Shown here: one piece after another, positions 19,455-26,493 of the stretch
Position numbering within the stretch: position 1 is the first letter of the stretch
How the letters are laid out: each line of letters begins with the position of its first letter
Assembly: GCA_900468535.1 (NCBI GenBank)
Contig: UBTY01000016.1
Span: forward strand, 124,001 to 188,000
Source: Hyphomicrobiales bacterium
GTDB lineage: Bacteria > Pseudomonadota > Alphaproteobacteria > Rhizobiales > Rhizobiaceae
Direction: 5' to 3'
DNA length: 64,000 nt
Position numbers and translations under genes: made by a program
Notes under the pieces: model-generated
Told to the model about the DNA's origin: nothing
Database searches by the model: none
Seen by the model: the letters and a program-made list of their open reading frames with translations, nothing else

Positions 19455-19664
19455 CTATGCAGCCAGGCGGCGCGGCTCCATCAGATGCCCCTTGGGTGCA
19501 TCCGGCAGTTCCTCAAGGCGGAAGTCCTCAGCGCCCTCCGGCATAGAAGACAGCAGTACTCCGCAAAGGTCCCAGTGATCTAGCTCGGTGGACACGGTCT
19601 CGGTGAACAGCGTCCCACCATCCGCGTCTACATACTCAATCCAGAAATAGTAATGCTCTGTCAT
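19455..19664 (-). CDS. Small acidic hypothetical protein, 69 residues
   Basis: The product begins MTEHYYFWIEYVDADGGTLF and contains VSTELDHWDLCGVLLSSMPEGAEDFRLEELP. It has a GAGGGA ribosome site six bases before the ATG. It is acidic and soluble with no membrane span. No family is recognised; small acidic proteins on phage-like elements are sometimes inhibitors or DNA mimics, but nothing here shows that. Confidence 0.5.
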   Translation of the reverse strand: MTEHYYFWIEYVDADGGTLFTETVSTELDHWDLCGVLLSSMPEGAEDFRLEELPDAPKGHLMEPRRLAA

Positions 19665-20032
19665 GGTCCCTCGCTTGTGACGTTGTGACGAAAATCTAGC
19701 TTTGTTAACCCCGTGTTAACCGGGAGGAACCGGCAATAAAACTCCGATAGCGCAGGGAATAACGGCTGCGATAGCGCAGTGATATCAGCAACTTGTCGTA
19801 AGCCTTTGGAGGGACTCAGGGTTTCCCTAGGTCACGTGTGGGGACTTCGAACGACGCTGCATAAATATAGAAATCTGTTTCCAATCCGCTGCTGAAATGA
19901 GTCCAGGTTTGCGCGAACGGGCGTGGAAAACCTCCCCTGAGGCGAGCTTTGGACTAGCACAGGTCCAGCGTCCAGGCGGTTTAACCGAGCCTCGGGGGGT
20001 CTCAGGGTGACCGGGGGTGTCACCAAGTCAAA
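19665..20032. other. Non-coding stretch between small gene and tyrosine integrase
   Basis: I see no convincing gene. It holds a pair of CGATAGCGCAG repeats (19745-19755 and 19769-19779) and several G-rich strings such as GGGACTCAGGG near 19813 and GGGGGTCTCAGGG near 19995. It lies downstream of the integrase, where an attachment or integrase-arm site of a nested element could be. Confidence 0.5.
19745..19779. repeat. Direct repeat pair CGATAGCGCAG, left of the integrase
   Basis: Two perfect copies, 24 bases apart, followed by TGATATCAGC. The same motif is found on the other side of the integrase gene (21108-21135), followed by a similar ATATTCAGC. Flanking placement suggests binding sites for the integrase or an excisionase. 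Confidence 0.6.
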
Positions 20033-21028
20033 TCAGGCTGGAGGCCAGAGCGCGTCACCAATGCCGTCGAGGTCCTGGGGCATCAGGTGTGAATAGCGCA
20101 TTGTGGTTTGGATACTGGTGTGTCCCATCCAAAGCATCACCTTAGCGAGGGGGACGCCCTTGGACACCAGGCGGCTGGCACATGTATGCCGGAGCATGTG
20201 CGGCACAAAGCCAGCATCGTTCGTTAGTCGGAGGTAGTCTCTGAGGCGTAGCCAGTGATTTCGGAAGGTTTCCTTTGGGATGACAGAAAACGGAAGGTCC
20301 TCACCGGACTCCGCACAAATCAAATCCCAAGCGTCTTTCGCCGGACCTATCAACGGCACGAGGCGGGTCTTGCTTGTCTTTGTCACGCTGTAGTGAAACG
20401 TCACGCGCCCATTTGAGACACGGTCGCGTCGGAGGGAGTAGACTTCACCCAATCTGCATCCCGTATACAGGAGAAAGAATGTCACCGCCCAAGAGCGGTC
20501 TAGGCCCGTGTGTCGGAAGAACTTAGTTACCCTAGCTTCTTCGTCAGGAGACAGAATGCGTTCGCGACCCTGCGGTTCCTTGAGGAAATCTATTGGCGGC
20601 TTGTGGATCAGTTCCAGCCGCTCCGCGTACTTCAGCAGCCGTGACAGTGCCGAGAGACGGCGATTGATTGTCCCATTGGATGCGCCGTCCTTCTTCATCC
20701 TCCCTGTCATACGAACGATAACGGCGGTGGAGATGTCGCGCAGCGGCATGTCTGCGGGAATGTATTTGTCCAAAGAGGCCAGATTGAACCGGGTAGCCTG
20801 AGGGGACTTGTTGTCTCCCCAGATGATTTCGAAGTTCTCTTGGTGAAAGCGCTTAAAGCCGGGAGCATCGCGCTCACGTCGCACCCTTGCGCGTACAGCG
20901 GGAGTTATCCCAAGGCGGCACTCGTCTTCAAACGCCTGGGCGGCTGCGAGCGTACCGAATGAAGGCCGCTTTCGTTTGCCGTCAACCATCACATCAGCTT
21001 GAAACTTCTTCCCGCGTTGTCTCGCCAT
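20033..21028 (-). CDS. Tyrosine recombinase/phage integrase
   Basis: The start is the ATG at 21028 (MARQRGKKFQADVMVDGKRK), with a strong AAGGAGGGAACG ribosome site. The 331-residue product has an N-terminal arm/SAM-like region and a C-terminal catalytic domain. The catalytic residues are visible in order: Arg in GCRLGEVYSLRRD, the Lys region SVTKTSKTR, HMLRHTCASRL, GH in MLWMGHTSIQTTMRY and the Tyr of MRYSHL. It lies in the middle of the dprA element, not at an end, so it did not place the element in dprA. It probably belonged to a prophage that also supplied the virion genes to its right. Confidence 0.93.
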   Translation of the reverse strand: MARQRGKKFQADVMVDGKRKRPSFGTLAAAQAFEDECRLGITPAVRARVRRERDAPGFKRFHQENFEIIWGDNKSPQATRFNLASLDKYIPADMPLRDISTAVIVRMTGRMKKDGASNGTINRRLSALSRLLKYAERLELIHKPPIDFLKEPQGRERILSPDEEARVTKFFRHTGLDRSWAVTFFLLYTGCRLGEVYSLRRDRVSNGRVTFHYSVTKTSKTRLVPLIGPAKDAWDLICAESGEDLPFSVIPKETFRNHWLRLRDYLRLTNDAGFVPHMLRHTCASRLVSKGVPLAKVMLWMGHTSIQTTMRYSHLMPQDLDGIGDALWPPA

Positions 21029-21107
21029 CGTTCCCTCCTTGTGGTGAGGAAGCGGATATGCACACAAAACAAGATTTATGAGAAGATGTAATTTTATCAA
21101 TTACTTA

Positions 21108-21135
21108 CGATAGCGCAGTAGCTACGATAGCGAAG
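21108..21135. repeat. CGATAGCGCAG repeat pair, integrase promoter side
   Basis: CGATAGCGCAG at 21108-21118 and CGATAGCGAAG at 21125-21135, 17 bases apart, about 80 bases upstream of the integrase start. Same motif as 19745-19779. It may act as an operator of the integrase promoter and of the rightward gene at 21207. Confidence 0.55.
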
Positions 21136-21206
21136 ATATTCAGCTATTGAAAGCGCAATCAAGACGTGAAATTATTGCAGTCATCCACAACCAAAAGGGT
21201 CATGAA

Positions 21207-21425
21207 ATGCTGCGTGTCATCGCCTTCACCGTCTTAGCCACCTCCATCCAGCCGGTCGGCGCTTTCGCAGCGTCATGGACAGACATCCAGCAATGCGTAG
21301 CGCAGTGCGCGGCAAACCAGGTCGGAGGCCGCAACATGAGCCGGGATGAAGAGGCCGCTGCCACGCAAGAGGCGATGAACCTTTGCAAGCCTCAGTGCGA
21401 GCAGGAAGCGGACGAAGCGAACTGA
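21207..21425 (+). CDS. Small exported cysteine-containing protein
   Basis: The start at 21207 (MLRVIAFTVLATSIQPVGAFA) gives a 72-residue product with a clean signal peptide and likely cleavage after AFA. The mature part (about 52 residues) has four cysteines in CVAQCAANQ and CKPQC blocks, consistent with two disulfides in the periplasm. AAGGG about eight bases upstream serves as ribosome site. No family is recognised. It is the only rightward gene between the integrase and the virion-like cassette, so it could be a lysogenic-conversion gene. Confidence 0.6.
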   Translation: MLRVIAFTVLATSIQPVGAFAASWTDIQQCVAQCAANQVGGRNMSRDEEAAATQEAMNLCKPQCEQEADEAN

Positions 21426-21518
21426 GGGACCCCCGAGTTCCCCTTGAGAGACACAAATGCCGAAGATCATTTGCAGTGACGATAAGGTTATAACGTCAGT
21501 CGGGGAACTCGGGGGTCC
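21426..21518. repeat. 17-bp perfect inverted repeat between convergent genes
   Basis: GGACCCCCGAGTTCCCC (21427-21443) is perfectly complementary to GGGGAACTCGGGGGTCC (21502-21518), separated by 58 bases. A shorter inner repeat (TGACG at 21476 and CGTCA) lies within the loop. It sits between the end of the small exported gene and the end of the leftward phage-like cassette. It could be a bidirectional terminator, a protein-binding cruciform or a structured RNA. No T-run follows either arm, which argues against a simple terminator. Confidence 0.75.
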
Positions 21519-21539
21519 TATCGGCCCATGTGGCCAATC

Positions 21540-21971
21540 TTATGCTGCAATTGCCGCTGTGCGGTGGAGCGCTTTTGGAGCGTTTTCTGTCCTGGAGGAA
21601 CCTGGGGCCACCTCGGGGACTCCGCCGCTCTCAGCGGCCTTCAGTGACACAGGAAACGGGCGGAACTTCACGAACCGCAATCCGGTCTCGTCGCTGTCGA
21701 TGCAGTCCAACTCCGCCCACGCCGCAAGGGTTCGGTCACGCTTGAAGATCGGGATGAACCGGTCTCCACACAATGCCTTCCGAATTACGTGGACACGAGC
21801 TTGGGGATCAAACCCAGTGGCGATAAGTTGGCGGCATAAGATCGGGATCGGACTTTTCACCGTTCGGCGCTTGCTCGCTGCGTTCACTTCGATGCCGCTC
21901 TCCAGATGCCGAGCAATATAGGAGCCGACAAGCTCGAAAGTGTAAACTGGATGGACGGTGTCACTCATCAT
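21540..21971 (-). CDS. Hypothetical protein, last gene of the virion-like cassette
   Basis: The 143-residue product begins MMSDTVHPVYTFELVGSYIA. Its start overlaps the stop of the gp14-like gene (ATGA), and the GGAAAGAAG ribosome site lies in that gene's end. It is basic, with no membrane segment. It includes IPILCRQLIATGFDPQARVHVIR and ends in a low-complexity Ser/Ala-rich tail. No family is recognised; the tight coupling indicates a phage-derived role. Confidence 0.6.
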   Translation of the reverse strand: MMSDTVHPVYTFELVGSYIARHLESGIEVNAASKRRTVKSPIPILCRQLIATGFDPQARVHVIRKALCGDRFIPIFKRDRTLAAWAELDCIDSDETGLRFVKFRPFPVSLKAAESGGVPEVAPGSSRTENAPKALHRTAAIAA

Positions 21972-22438
21972 GACTTCTTTCCGATGTCGCCATAGCCTTT
22001 GAGGCCAGCGGTTGCGATGTTCGTCAGGGTGGTGAAAGGGCTAGGCTGCAACGTGGCAATGCGGTTCTGCGAAGCAATCTGGGTGTTCTTCCCGGCCATC
22101 GCGTAGTTCGCGTTCGCTGCGGAGATGCGGTCCTTGGCGTTAGCGATAGACAGCGCACCTTGGCGCTTCTGCTCGGCAACTCGGGCACCTGCGGTGGCTC
22201 CGCCCATCCCTTCGCCCTGTGCTCGGACAGCAGCGACGCCGCGATCTTCTTCCATCTGGGCCTGATAAGCTTGCTTGTTCGCCGCATCGATCTCCACCAG
22301 GCGCTCCCGCTCTTGGTTGGCATACTCAAGCTTCGCCTGGTTCTGCACCAGTTGTGTATTCTTGTTAGCCGTGTCTTGCTCGCCAGCGGCAGCAGCAACA
22401 CCGGAGGCCAATCCAAGGACTGCGCCGATGTCACACAT
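21968..22438 (-). CDS. Internal virion protein, T7 gp14-like
   Basis: The ATG at 22438 has AAGGA upstream and overlaps the end of the preceding gene by eight bases. The 156-residue product has a short hydrophobic N-terminus (VLGLASGVAAAAG) followed by a long Gln/Ala-rich helix (LVQNQAKLEYANQERERLVE and on) and Gly/Ala repeats. This is the character of internal virion protein B (gp14) of T7-like podoviruses, which helps form the DNA-ejection channel. The assignment rests on composition and neighbourhood, since this family diverges quickly. Confidence 0.65.
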   Translation of the reverse strand: MCDIGAVLGLASGVAAAAGEQDTANKNTQLVQNQAKLEYANQERERLVEIDAANKQAYQAQMEEDRGVAAVRAQGEGMGGATAGARVAEQKRQGALSIANAKDRISAANANYAMAGKNTQIASQNRIATLQPSPFTTLTNIATAGLKGYGDIGKKS

Positions 22439-22934
22439 GGGCAGCATCCTTGATCAGGAACGGAATAAAGCGTTCTCCGGTATCCGGGAGGGCGATGGCC
22501 GCGCAGCGTTCGGCACCGATGGCCGTAAGCCAGCGGTGATGCACCCGATTGGACTCATGGGACGCACATATCAGCGTCTCCAAGCTCGGCCATTTCCGGA
22601 AGCAGCCGCGCACGTACATTGTGCCGTCCTCGATAATCTGGCGACTAAATCGGGACACGGCGGAGGTTCCGCAACTCCAGAGAATGCCAGTGCGATCGGC
22701 AACGATTGCGATACCGAACACGGCGAATGGCTGTCCGCCAGCCTCTGCGACAAACACTTCGGCGGAGGAGTCGACGGAGAACTGAAGGCGCGGCATGAAA
22801 TTCAGGTCCCCATAGATGGCGCGAAGTTCGACGGCATCAGCAGTGCGGAGGTTATCTGCAATAAAGCGTAGGTCTCCCTCCCGGAGTGGACGAATGATAT
22901 AGGAGCGCCTGGTGGCGCGGGATTGAACATTCAT
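22431..22934 (-). CDS. Phage gp13-family protein (internal virion protein A-like)
   Basis: This 167-residue product has the pattern of the phage gp13 family (DUF2833): YIIRPLREGDLRFIADNL, a central FVAEAGGQPFAVFGIAIV, GILWSCGTSAVSRFSRQIIEDG, and a C-terminal HHRWLTAIGAE ... FIPFLIKDA. The fold is GNAT-like, which explains similarity to acetyltransferases, but the W-x-C-G-T block and context favour the virion-assembly family. T7 gp13 is needed for assembly of the ejection apparatus. It overlaps the gp14-like gene downstream. Confidence 0.75.
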   Translation of the reverse strand: MNVQSRATRRSYIIRPLREGDLRFIADNLRTADAVELRAIYGDLNFMPRLQFSVDSSAEVFVAEAGGQPFAVFGIAIVADRTGILWSCGTSAVSRFSRQIIEDGTMYVRGCFRKWPSLETLICASHESNRVHHRWLTAIGAERCAAIALPDTGERFIPFLIKDAAHV

Positions 22935-23025
22935 TTCAGGCTATCTTTTCCTGAAGACGCGACACGCGAATGTCGCCCCCCGGCGTGAACCGGGAGACGA
23001 CTTGGCGGTCGAAGATGAGTGTAGT

Positions 23026-25008
23026 TTACTGGTAGCGACTCATGCGAGCGGCGCGGTCTTGCTGGACGCCACCCGAGATAACGCCGTGGAGTTTCTGTGC
23101 TTCTTCCATGATGGCGATTGCGGAGGGGCGCTTTCCGTCATTCTGCTCGCGTAGGTCGGCGGCGACTGTCGCAAGACCAGCGCGGAATTGCCTCTGTGCA
23201 TCCTTCGGCAACGCGCTCTCCAGCGAAGAGACGAAGGCATCCACGCCGGGAAGCTCTAAGACTTCTTTCGCGTTTTGCACGGTTTCGAACTGCCCCATGA
23301 CGCGGCTGTAAGTCGGCTTATCAATCATACCGTCCGCATAGGCCCTCATGGCCTTCATTGGTGTCTCCGGGTCTTCGTAGGAGACATGCTCGATGAAGGA
23401 AGCGCTGGTCTCACGCTGCTCCCTGGGGTCACCCGGTGACGCCTCAAGGGCTAACAGCTTGCTATGAACGTCCGGCGATGATGTCCGGATTTGATCAAGT
23501 GCCGCACGGTCTCCCTTACGCAAGAAGGCATCCGCAGAACGGAGCAGCGCAGCGTCCTTCTCTTGGGCGGCAATGGTCGCACTAGCGGCGCTGTCGCTTC
23601 GGACTCGGTCCCTAACCGCCGTGACGCGTTGACGTTCGGGCATGGACAACTTGGATGAGGCCATGATGTCCTCCAGGTCGTCACGGTCGGCAAGGGTCGG
23701 ATCGGCCTGGATCATCTTGACCAGGGCATCTGCTGCAGCAGCCCGGACATCTGTCTGCGGGAGGCCGTATTCTCGTTCGGCGCTCTCGACCTCAGCGCCC
23801 ATCTCGGACGGAGGCGTCCCGCCAATGATCAGCTTGCCGCTGTCATCCTTCGCAACCACTTTGGCAGGATCGCGCATGTAAGCAGCCTTGAACTGCTGAA
23901 GCGCCGCGATTGTTTTCCGGGCGGAGAATGAAGCCCTGTTTAGGCCGTCCCCGTCATAGAAGCCCTTACCGCTCGTGGTCTTGAGACCCGCGAACTCGGC
24001 AGCGAGGTTCTTATCGACCATCTCCTCATCGGAGATTTTACCGTCGAGGTAGTCCTGCATGTTTCGGTCATTGAAGAGACGGAACATGATCAGCTTGTCT
24101 TGGACAGCCGGGGTGAACTTCGAGTTTAGGTCGATGCCAGATGCTCGGACAACCTGCCTCAGGGTGCTCTCAATGAATTGGTACTTACCGACTGCGGAGC
24201 TTCCAGCACCTAGGCGCTTCCAGTCCCCGTTCTTCTGCCAATCCAAGACATCCTGGATGGACATGTCGGTGAACCGAAGGCTGGAGTTGCCGGTGTTGCC
24301 GTGGAAGGCGTTGTAGTTGCCGCCACTCTCGGCACCCATAATGGTATCCATGAAGGCACCAAATGCGGTCGTCTCCTTCATCGCAGCAAGGTCGATCGCG
24401 GCCTTTGTTTCCATGCGTGTCTGCATGGCTTGCTTGCTGCGCGACGTGACGAAGGTGTCCAAGTTTCCAGCGTATGTCTTCCCCATGTCCGCGAAAGACG
24501 ATGACACGCGGGTCAGGAAGCCGTGGTAGTAAGACGGATCAACGTCCTTCAGCTTTGCGGCGAACATCTGCTCGCGCTGCTGAGACACAAACTGCTCAAA
24601 CGCCTTGGGGTCGTCGTTTTCGGCAAGGCCGGACTGTGCATAGGCGTCCCTCAGTTGACCGGCATATAGGTCGGCATCTCGCCGTCCCCGGTTCACCTCG
24701 TAGGCATCCATGGAACTGTCAGGGTCCTTCATCAGGCTAAACAAACCCTGCCCTCCCGCTACCTTCAGACGGTCGCGCTCAGCGCCCATTTGAGCAAGGG
24801 CGGCAAGCTGCTCCTCCTCCATCTTGGACGGCGGGGCGTCGGCTTGGTCCTTCATCTTCTGAAGCGGCTTAGCAGAAACGCCTAGCATCTCAGCCAGTGC
24901 GGAGCCTGGGGCGTCCTTGGAGCTGAACTGATAGTAGGCTGTGTTTGGGCGGGGGATTGCGTTGGTGTCCTGGTAGACCGGAACGGTTGACTGTTGTGCG
25001 GCTGGCAT
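23026..25008 (-). CDS. Large internal virion protein with lytic transglycosylase-like domain (gp15/gp16-like)
   Basis: The 660-residue product is mostly helical and charged. A lysozyme-like segment lies at about residues 220-300: TIMGAESGGNYNAF (likely catalytic Glu227) and SSAVGKYQFIESTL (270-284), followed by DKLIMFRLFNDRNMQDYL. Such a domain opens the peptidoglycan during T7-like genome ejection. It precedes the gp13-like gene by about 90 bases on the same strand. T7 has the order 13-14-15-16; here the large protein comes first. The long helical regions resemble gp15, and no second giant protein follows. Confidence 0.75.
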   Translation of the reverse strand: MPAAQQSTVPVYQDTNAIPRPNTAYYQFSSKDAPGSALAEMLGVSAKPLQKMKDQADAPPSKMEEEQLAALAQMGAERDRLKVAGGQGLFSLMKDPDSSMDAYEVNRGRRDADLYAGQLRDAYAQSGLAENDDPKAFEQFVSQQREQMFAAKLKDVDPSYYHGFLTRVSSSFADMGKTYAGNLDTFVTSRSKQAMQTRMETKAAIDLAAMKETTAFGAFMDTIMGAESGGNYNAFHGNTGNSSLRFTDMSIQDVLDWQKNGDWKRLGAGSSAVGKYQFIESTLRQVVRASGIDLNSKFTPAVQDKLIMFRLFNDRNMQDYLDGKISDEEMVDKNLAAEFAGLKTTSGKGFYDGDGLNRASFSARKTIAALQQFKAAYMRDPAKVVAKDDSGKLIIGGTPPSEMGAEVESAEREYGLPQTDVRAAAADALVKMIQADPTLADRDDLEDIMASSKLSMPERQRVTAVRDRVRSDSAASATIAAQEKDAALLRSADAFLRKGDRAALDQIRTSSPDVHSKLLALEASPGDPREQRETSASFIEHVSYEDPETPMKAMRAYADGMIDKPTYSRVMGQFETVQNAKEVLELPGVDAFVSSLESALPKDAQRQFRAGLATVAADLREQNDGKRPSAIAIMEEAQKLHGVISGGVQQDRAARMSRYQ

Positions 25009-25199
25009 GTGCGGTGCTTCTCTTCGGAATAGGCATGACGGCTGTGGTGTGTGCTGGTGGGGTCGCGGCTAGACCAAAGTCTGGCGGTGTGCGGAGTGAC
25101 TCAGGGAGCGCATTGCGCCGCTCTCGGGTAGGTCGATACCCCGGAGGCCACTCAAGGCTCTCCACGGGGCGCTACGGCGCTAGGAGACAGGATATAGGA

Positions 25200-25440
25200 A
25201 GACAAAGCAGTGTATTGATAAGATCATGGAGATCTTAACTCTGGACACACAAAAGTTAACCCTGAGTTATAACCTATTTGTGTAATACTTCTTGTCTTAA
25301 ACAATCAATAACTCAAGTTAACACTCAAAGATAAATTATATATAAACTTTAAAACGCGCACACATACGTTATATAATCCTACTTATAGTTTGCAAGAGCG
25401 AATTTATATTTATTTTTTCAGTGTGAAATTAGCGCTTTGT
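25200..25440. other. AT-rich non-coding block upstream of the virion-like cassette
   Basis: About 240 bases with far higher A+T content than anything near it, including AAATTATATATAAACTTTAAAA near 25331 (long run described, not a motif) and repeated AGTTAAC strings near 25253 and 25313. No gene is visible. It could be a promoter region, a silencer-bound tract or a replication-origin remnant. It separates the phage-type promoter array from the start of the large virion gene. Confidence 0.5.
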
Positions 25441-25445
25441 GTGTC

Positions 25446-25604
25446 TCAGGAAAGGTTATTCCGCCAGGGGTGATTTGGAACAGCCGTTCGCGGGAGCATG
25501 TGACGGGCAAGCGATATCGCATTGTCAAGATTAGTCGCGGCGATCTGGATGGCGGAATGAAACTCTCCCGACTGATGTAGGAACTCGATTTTCCATTGTG
25601 GCAT
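25446..25604 (-). CDS. Possible small protein downstream of the first phage-type promoter
   Basis: The 52-residue frame MPQWKIEFLHQSGEFHSAIQ continues IAATNLDNAISLARHML, an amphipathic pattern unlike random translation. It begins 58 bases after the predicted start site of the phage-type promoter at 25657-25679. The ribosome site is weak (GAGAGAAAAG). It may be a genuine small phage gene, but length alone does not prove it. Confidence 0.35.
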   Translation of the reverse strand: MPQWKIEFLHQSGEFHSAIQIAATNLDNAISLARHMLPRTAVPNHPWRNNLS

Positions 25605-25656
25605 TCGGCTTTTCTCTCGCGCTGCTGACCTGCTCTCGTGGCGCAAGTGTTTGATA

Positions 25657-25679
25657 TGTCTCTGGATGGAGGGGTAATT
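25657..25679 (-). promoter_or_regulatory. T7/T3-type phage promoter, copy 1
   Basis: On the minus strand AATTACCCCTCCATCCA precedes G at 25662, in the -17 to -1 register of T7-family promoters (T3 begins AATTAACCCTCACTAAA then G). GAGACA follows. It reads toward the virion-like genes. Confidence 0.55.
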
Positions 25680-25747
25680 ATTTTCGAACGATCAGCCATA
25701 ATTGTTCACAATTTAGACGCCCTCAGAGTTGAGGGGCTACGCTCGTA

Positions 25748-25770
25748 GTTCTCTATATGAAGTGGTAATT
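25748..25770 (-). promoter_or_regulatory. T7/T3-type phage promoter, copy 2
   Basis: Minus strand AATTACCACTTCATATA then GAGAAC, with predicted +1 at 25753. It matches T3 at 14 of 23 positions, including AATTA, the TA before the start, and the start G. This is the best copy of the five. Confidence 0.65.
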
Positions 25771-25826
25771 GCCAGCGGCCCGAAATCCGGTGTGGCGAGA
25801 CTTCGCATCCTGCGGCAGGCTTGATA

Positions 25827-25849
25827 TCTCTCTGTATGAGGCGGTAATT
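25827..25849 (-). promoter_or_regulatory. T7/T3-type phage promoter, copy 3
   Basis: Minus strand AATTACCGCCTCATACA then GAGAGA, predicted +1 at 25832, 79 bases upstream of copy 2. Copies 1 and 3 also share the bases after the start (GAGA-ATATCAA). Confidence 0.6.
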
Positions 25850-25911
25850 CCGCCAAAGCGGCGCAACGGGTCGTCTGTCATTCGGGCCTCGTCGTTGCTC
25901 GAAAATCTTCG

Positions 25912-25934
25912 TAGTGCTGTATGAAGCTGTAATT
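25912..25934 (-). promoter_or_regulatory. T7/T3-type phage promoter, copy 4
   Basis: Minus strand AATTACAGCTTCATACA then GCACTA, predicted +1 at 25917, 85 bases upstream of copy 3. The initiating triplet GCA is less typical than GAG. Confidence 0.5.
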
Positions 25935-25998
25935 ATCTGCGAGCCGCATAGCCCTTCGCAACTTCCTGGAGAGGCAGCTTACCTGTCGCAATCTTTGC

Positions 25999-26409
25999 CT
26001 AGCCCCTGATATACCCGCCGCTCTTGCGGATCGATGGGAGCACCTCCGAAGTGATCCAGTGCTTGAATGCCTGGGCATCCGTCTTCCTGGACCGGAGGAC
26101 GAGCTTGTATAAACCGCTCTCAGAAACAAGAGAAATCGTAGGTTGCTTCGGTCCAAAAAGCTCAAGTCTCGAATTTGAATTTCGAGACAGTACGTATTTT
26201 TCGTCCACTGGGAGAGATGCGGTGTGCCCTGACGGATACCCTCTCAGGGCCGACACCTGGCACACATCCGCCGCTACGAACCACGGGCTGTCGCGTTTGC
26301 AATTCTTCACAGTGCTATATGCAGGGGCAATTCTCCCGCCCCGCAGGGACTCGTGGACGCGCCTGGTACGCCTGGGTCGGGCCGACCTACCAGACAACGC
26401 AGAACGCAC
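25999..26409 (-). CDS. BRO-N domain protein, N-terminally truncated (phage antirepressor-like)
   Basis: Residues from about 42 onward are typical BRO-N: SPWFVAADVCQVSALRGY, SLVSESGLYKLVLRSRKTDAQAFKHW and TSEVLPSIRKSGGY. The first strand of the domain is missing and the upstream 30 or so codons (RSARPRRTRRVHESLRG) are not family-like. The true start may be the GTG at 26310. No C-terminal ANT/KilA-C domain follows, so this is a fragment or a minimal DNA-binding protein. BRO-N proteins act as phage antirepressors or transcription factors. A phage-type promoter overlaps its 5' end. Confidence 0.75.
   Translation of the reverse strand: MRSALSGRSARPRRTRRVHESLRGGRIAPAYSTVKNCKRDSPWFVAADVCQVSALRGYPSGHTASLPVDEKYVLSRNSNSRLELFGPKQPTISLVSESGLYKLVLRSRKTDAQAFKHWITSEVLPSIRKSGGYIRG
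26310..26332 (-). promoter_or_regulatory. T7/T3-type phage promoter, copy 5, at the 5' end of the BRO-N fragment
   Basis: Minus strand AATTGCCCCTGCATATA then GCACTG, predicted +1 at 26315. It lies inside the longest BRO-N open frame, just before the GTG at 26310, so it may mark the point where the upstream part of that gene was lost. Confidence 0.5.
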
Positions 26410-26493
26410 GCCTGTGGACTCCTACGAGTCAAGGGGAGGCATCTCAGCATTCGATATAGGAGACGCCGTCCCGTGCGCTCCGGGAGATCGGCG

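Noticed and set aside
22431..22934. Ordinary GNAT acetyltransferase reading of the gp13-like gene
   Set aside because: The acetyl-CoA loop is not clear, and the WSCGT block, gene overlap and neighbours fit the phage gp13 family better.
25418..25699. 93-codon leftward frame overlapping promoter copy 1
   Set aside because: Its first codons are the promoter motif itself, and another frame (25446-25604) has a more protein-like pattern.
25651..26332. CRISPR-like or iteron reading of the repeated motif
   Set aside because: Copies are imperfect, spacing is uneven (79, 85, 91 and 398 bases) and all fit a promoter register; no cas or rep gene is nearby.
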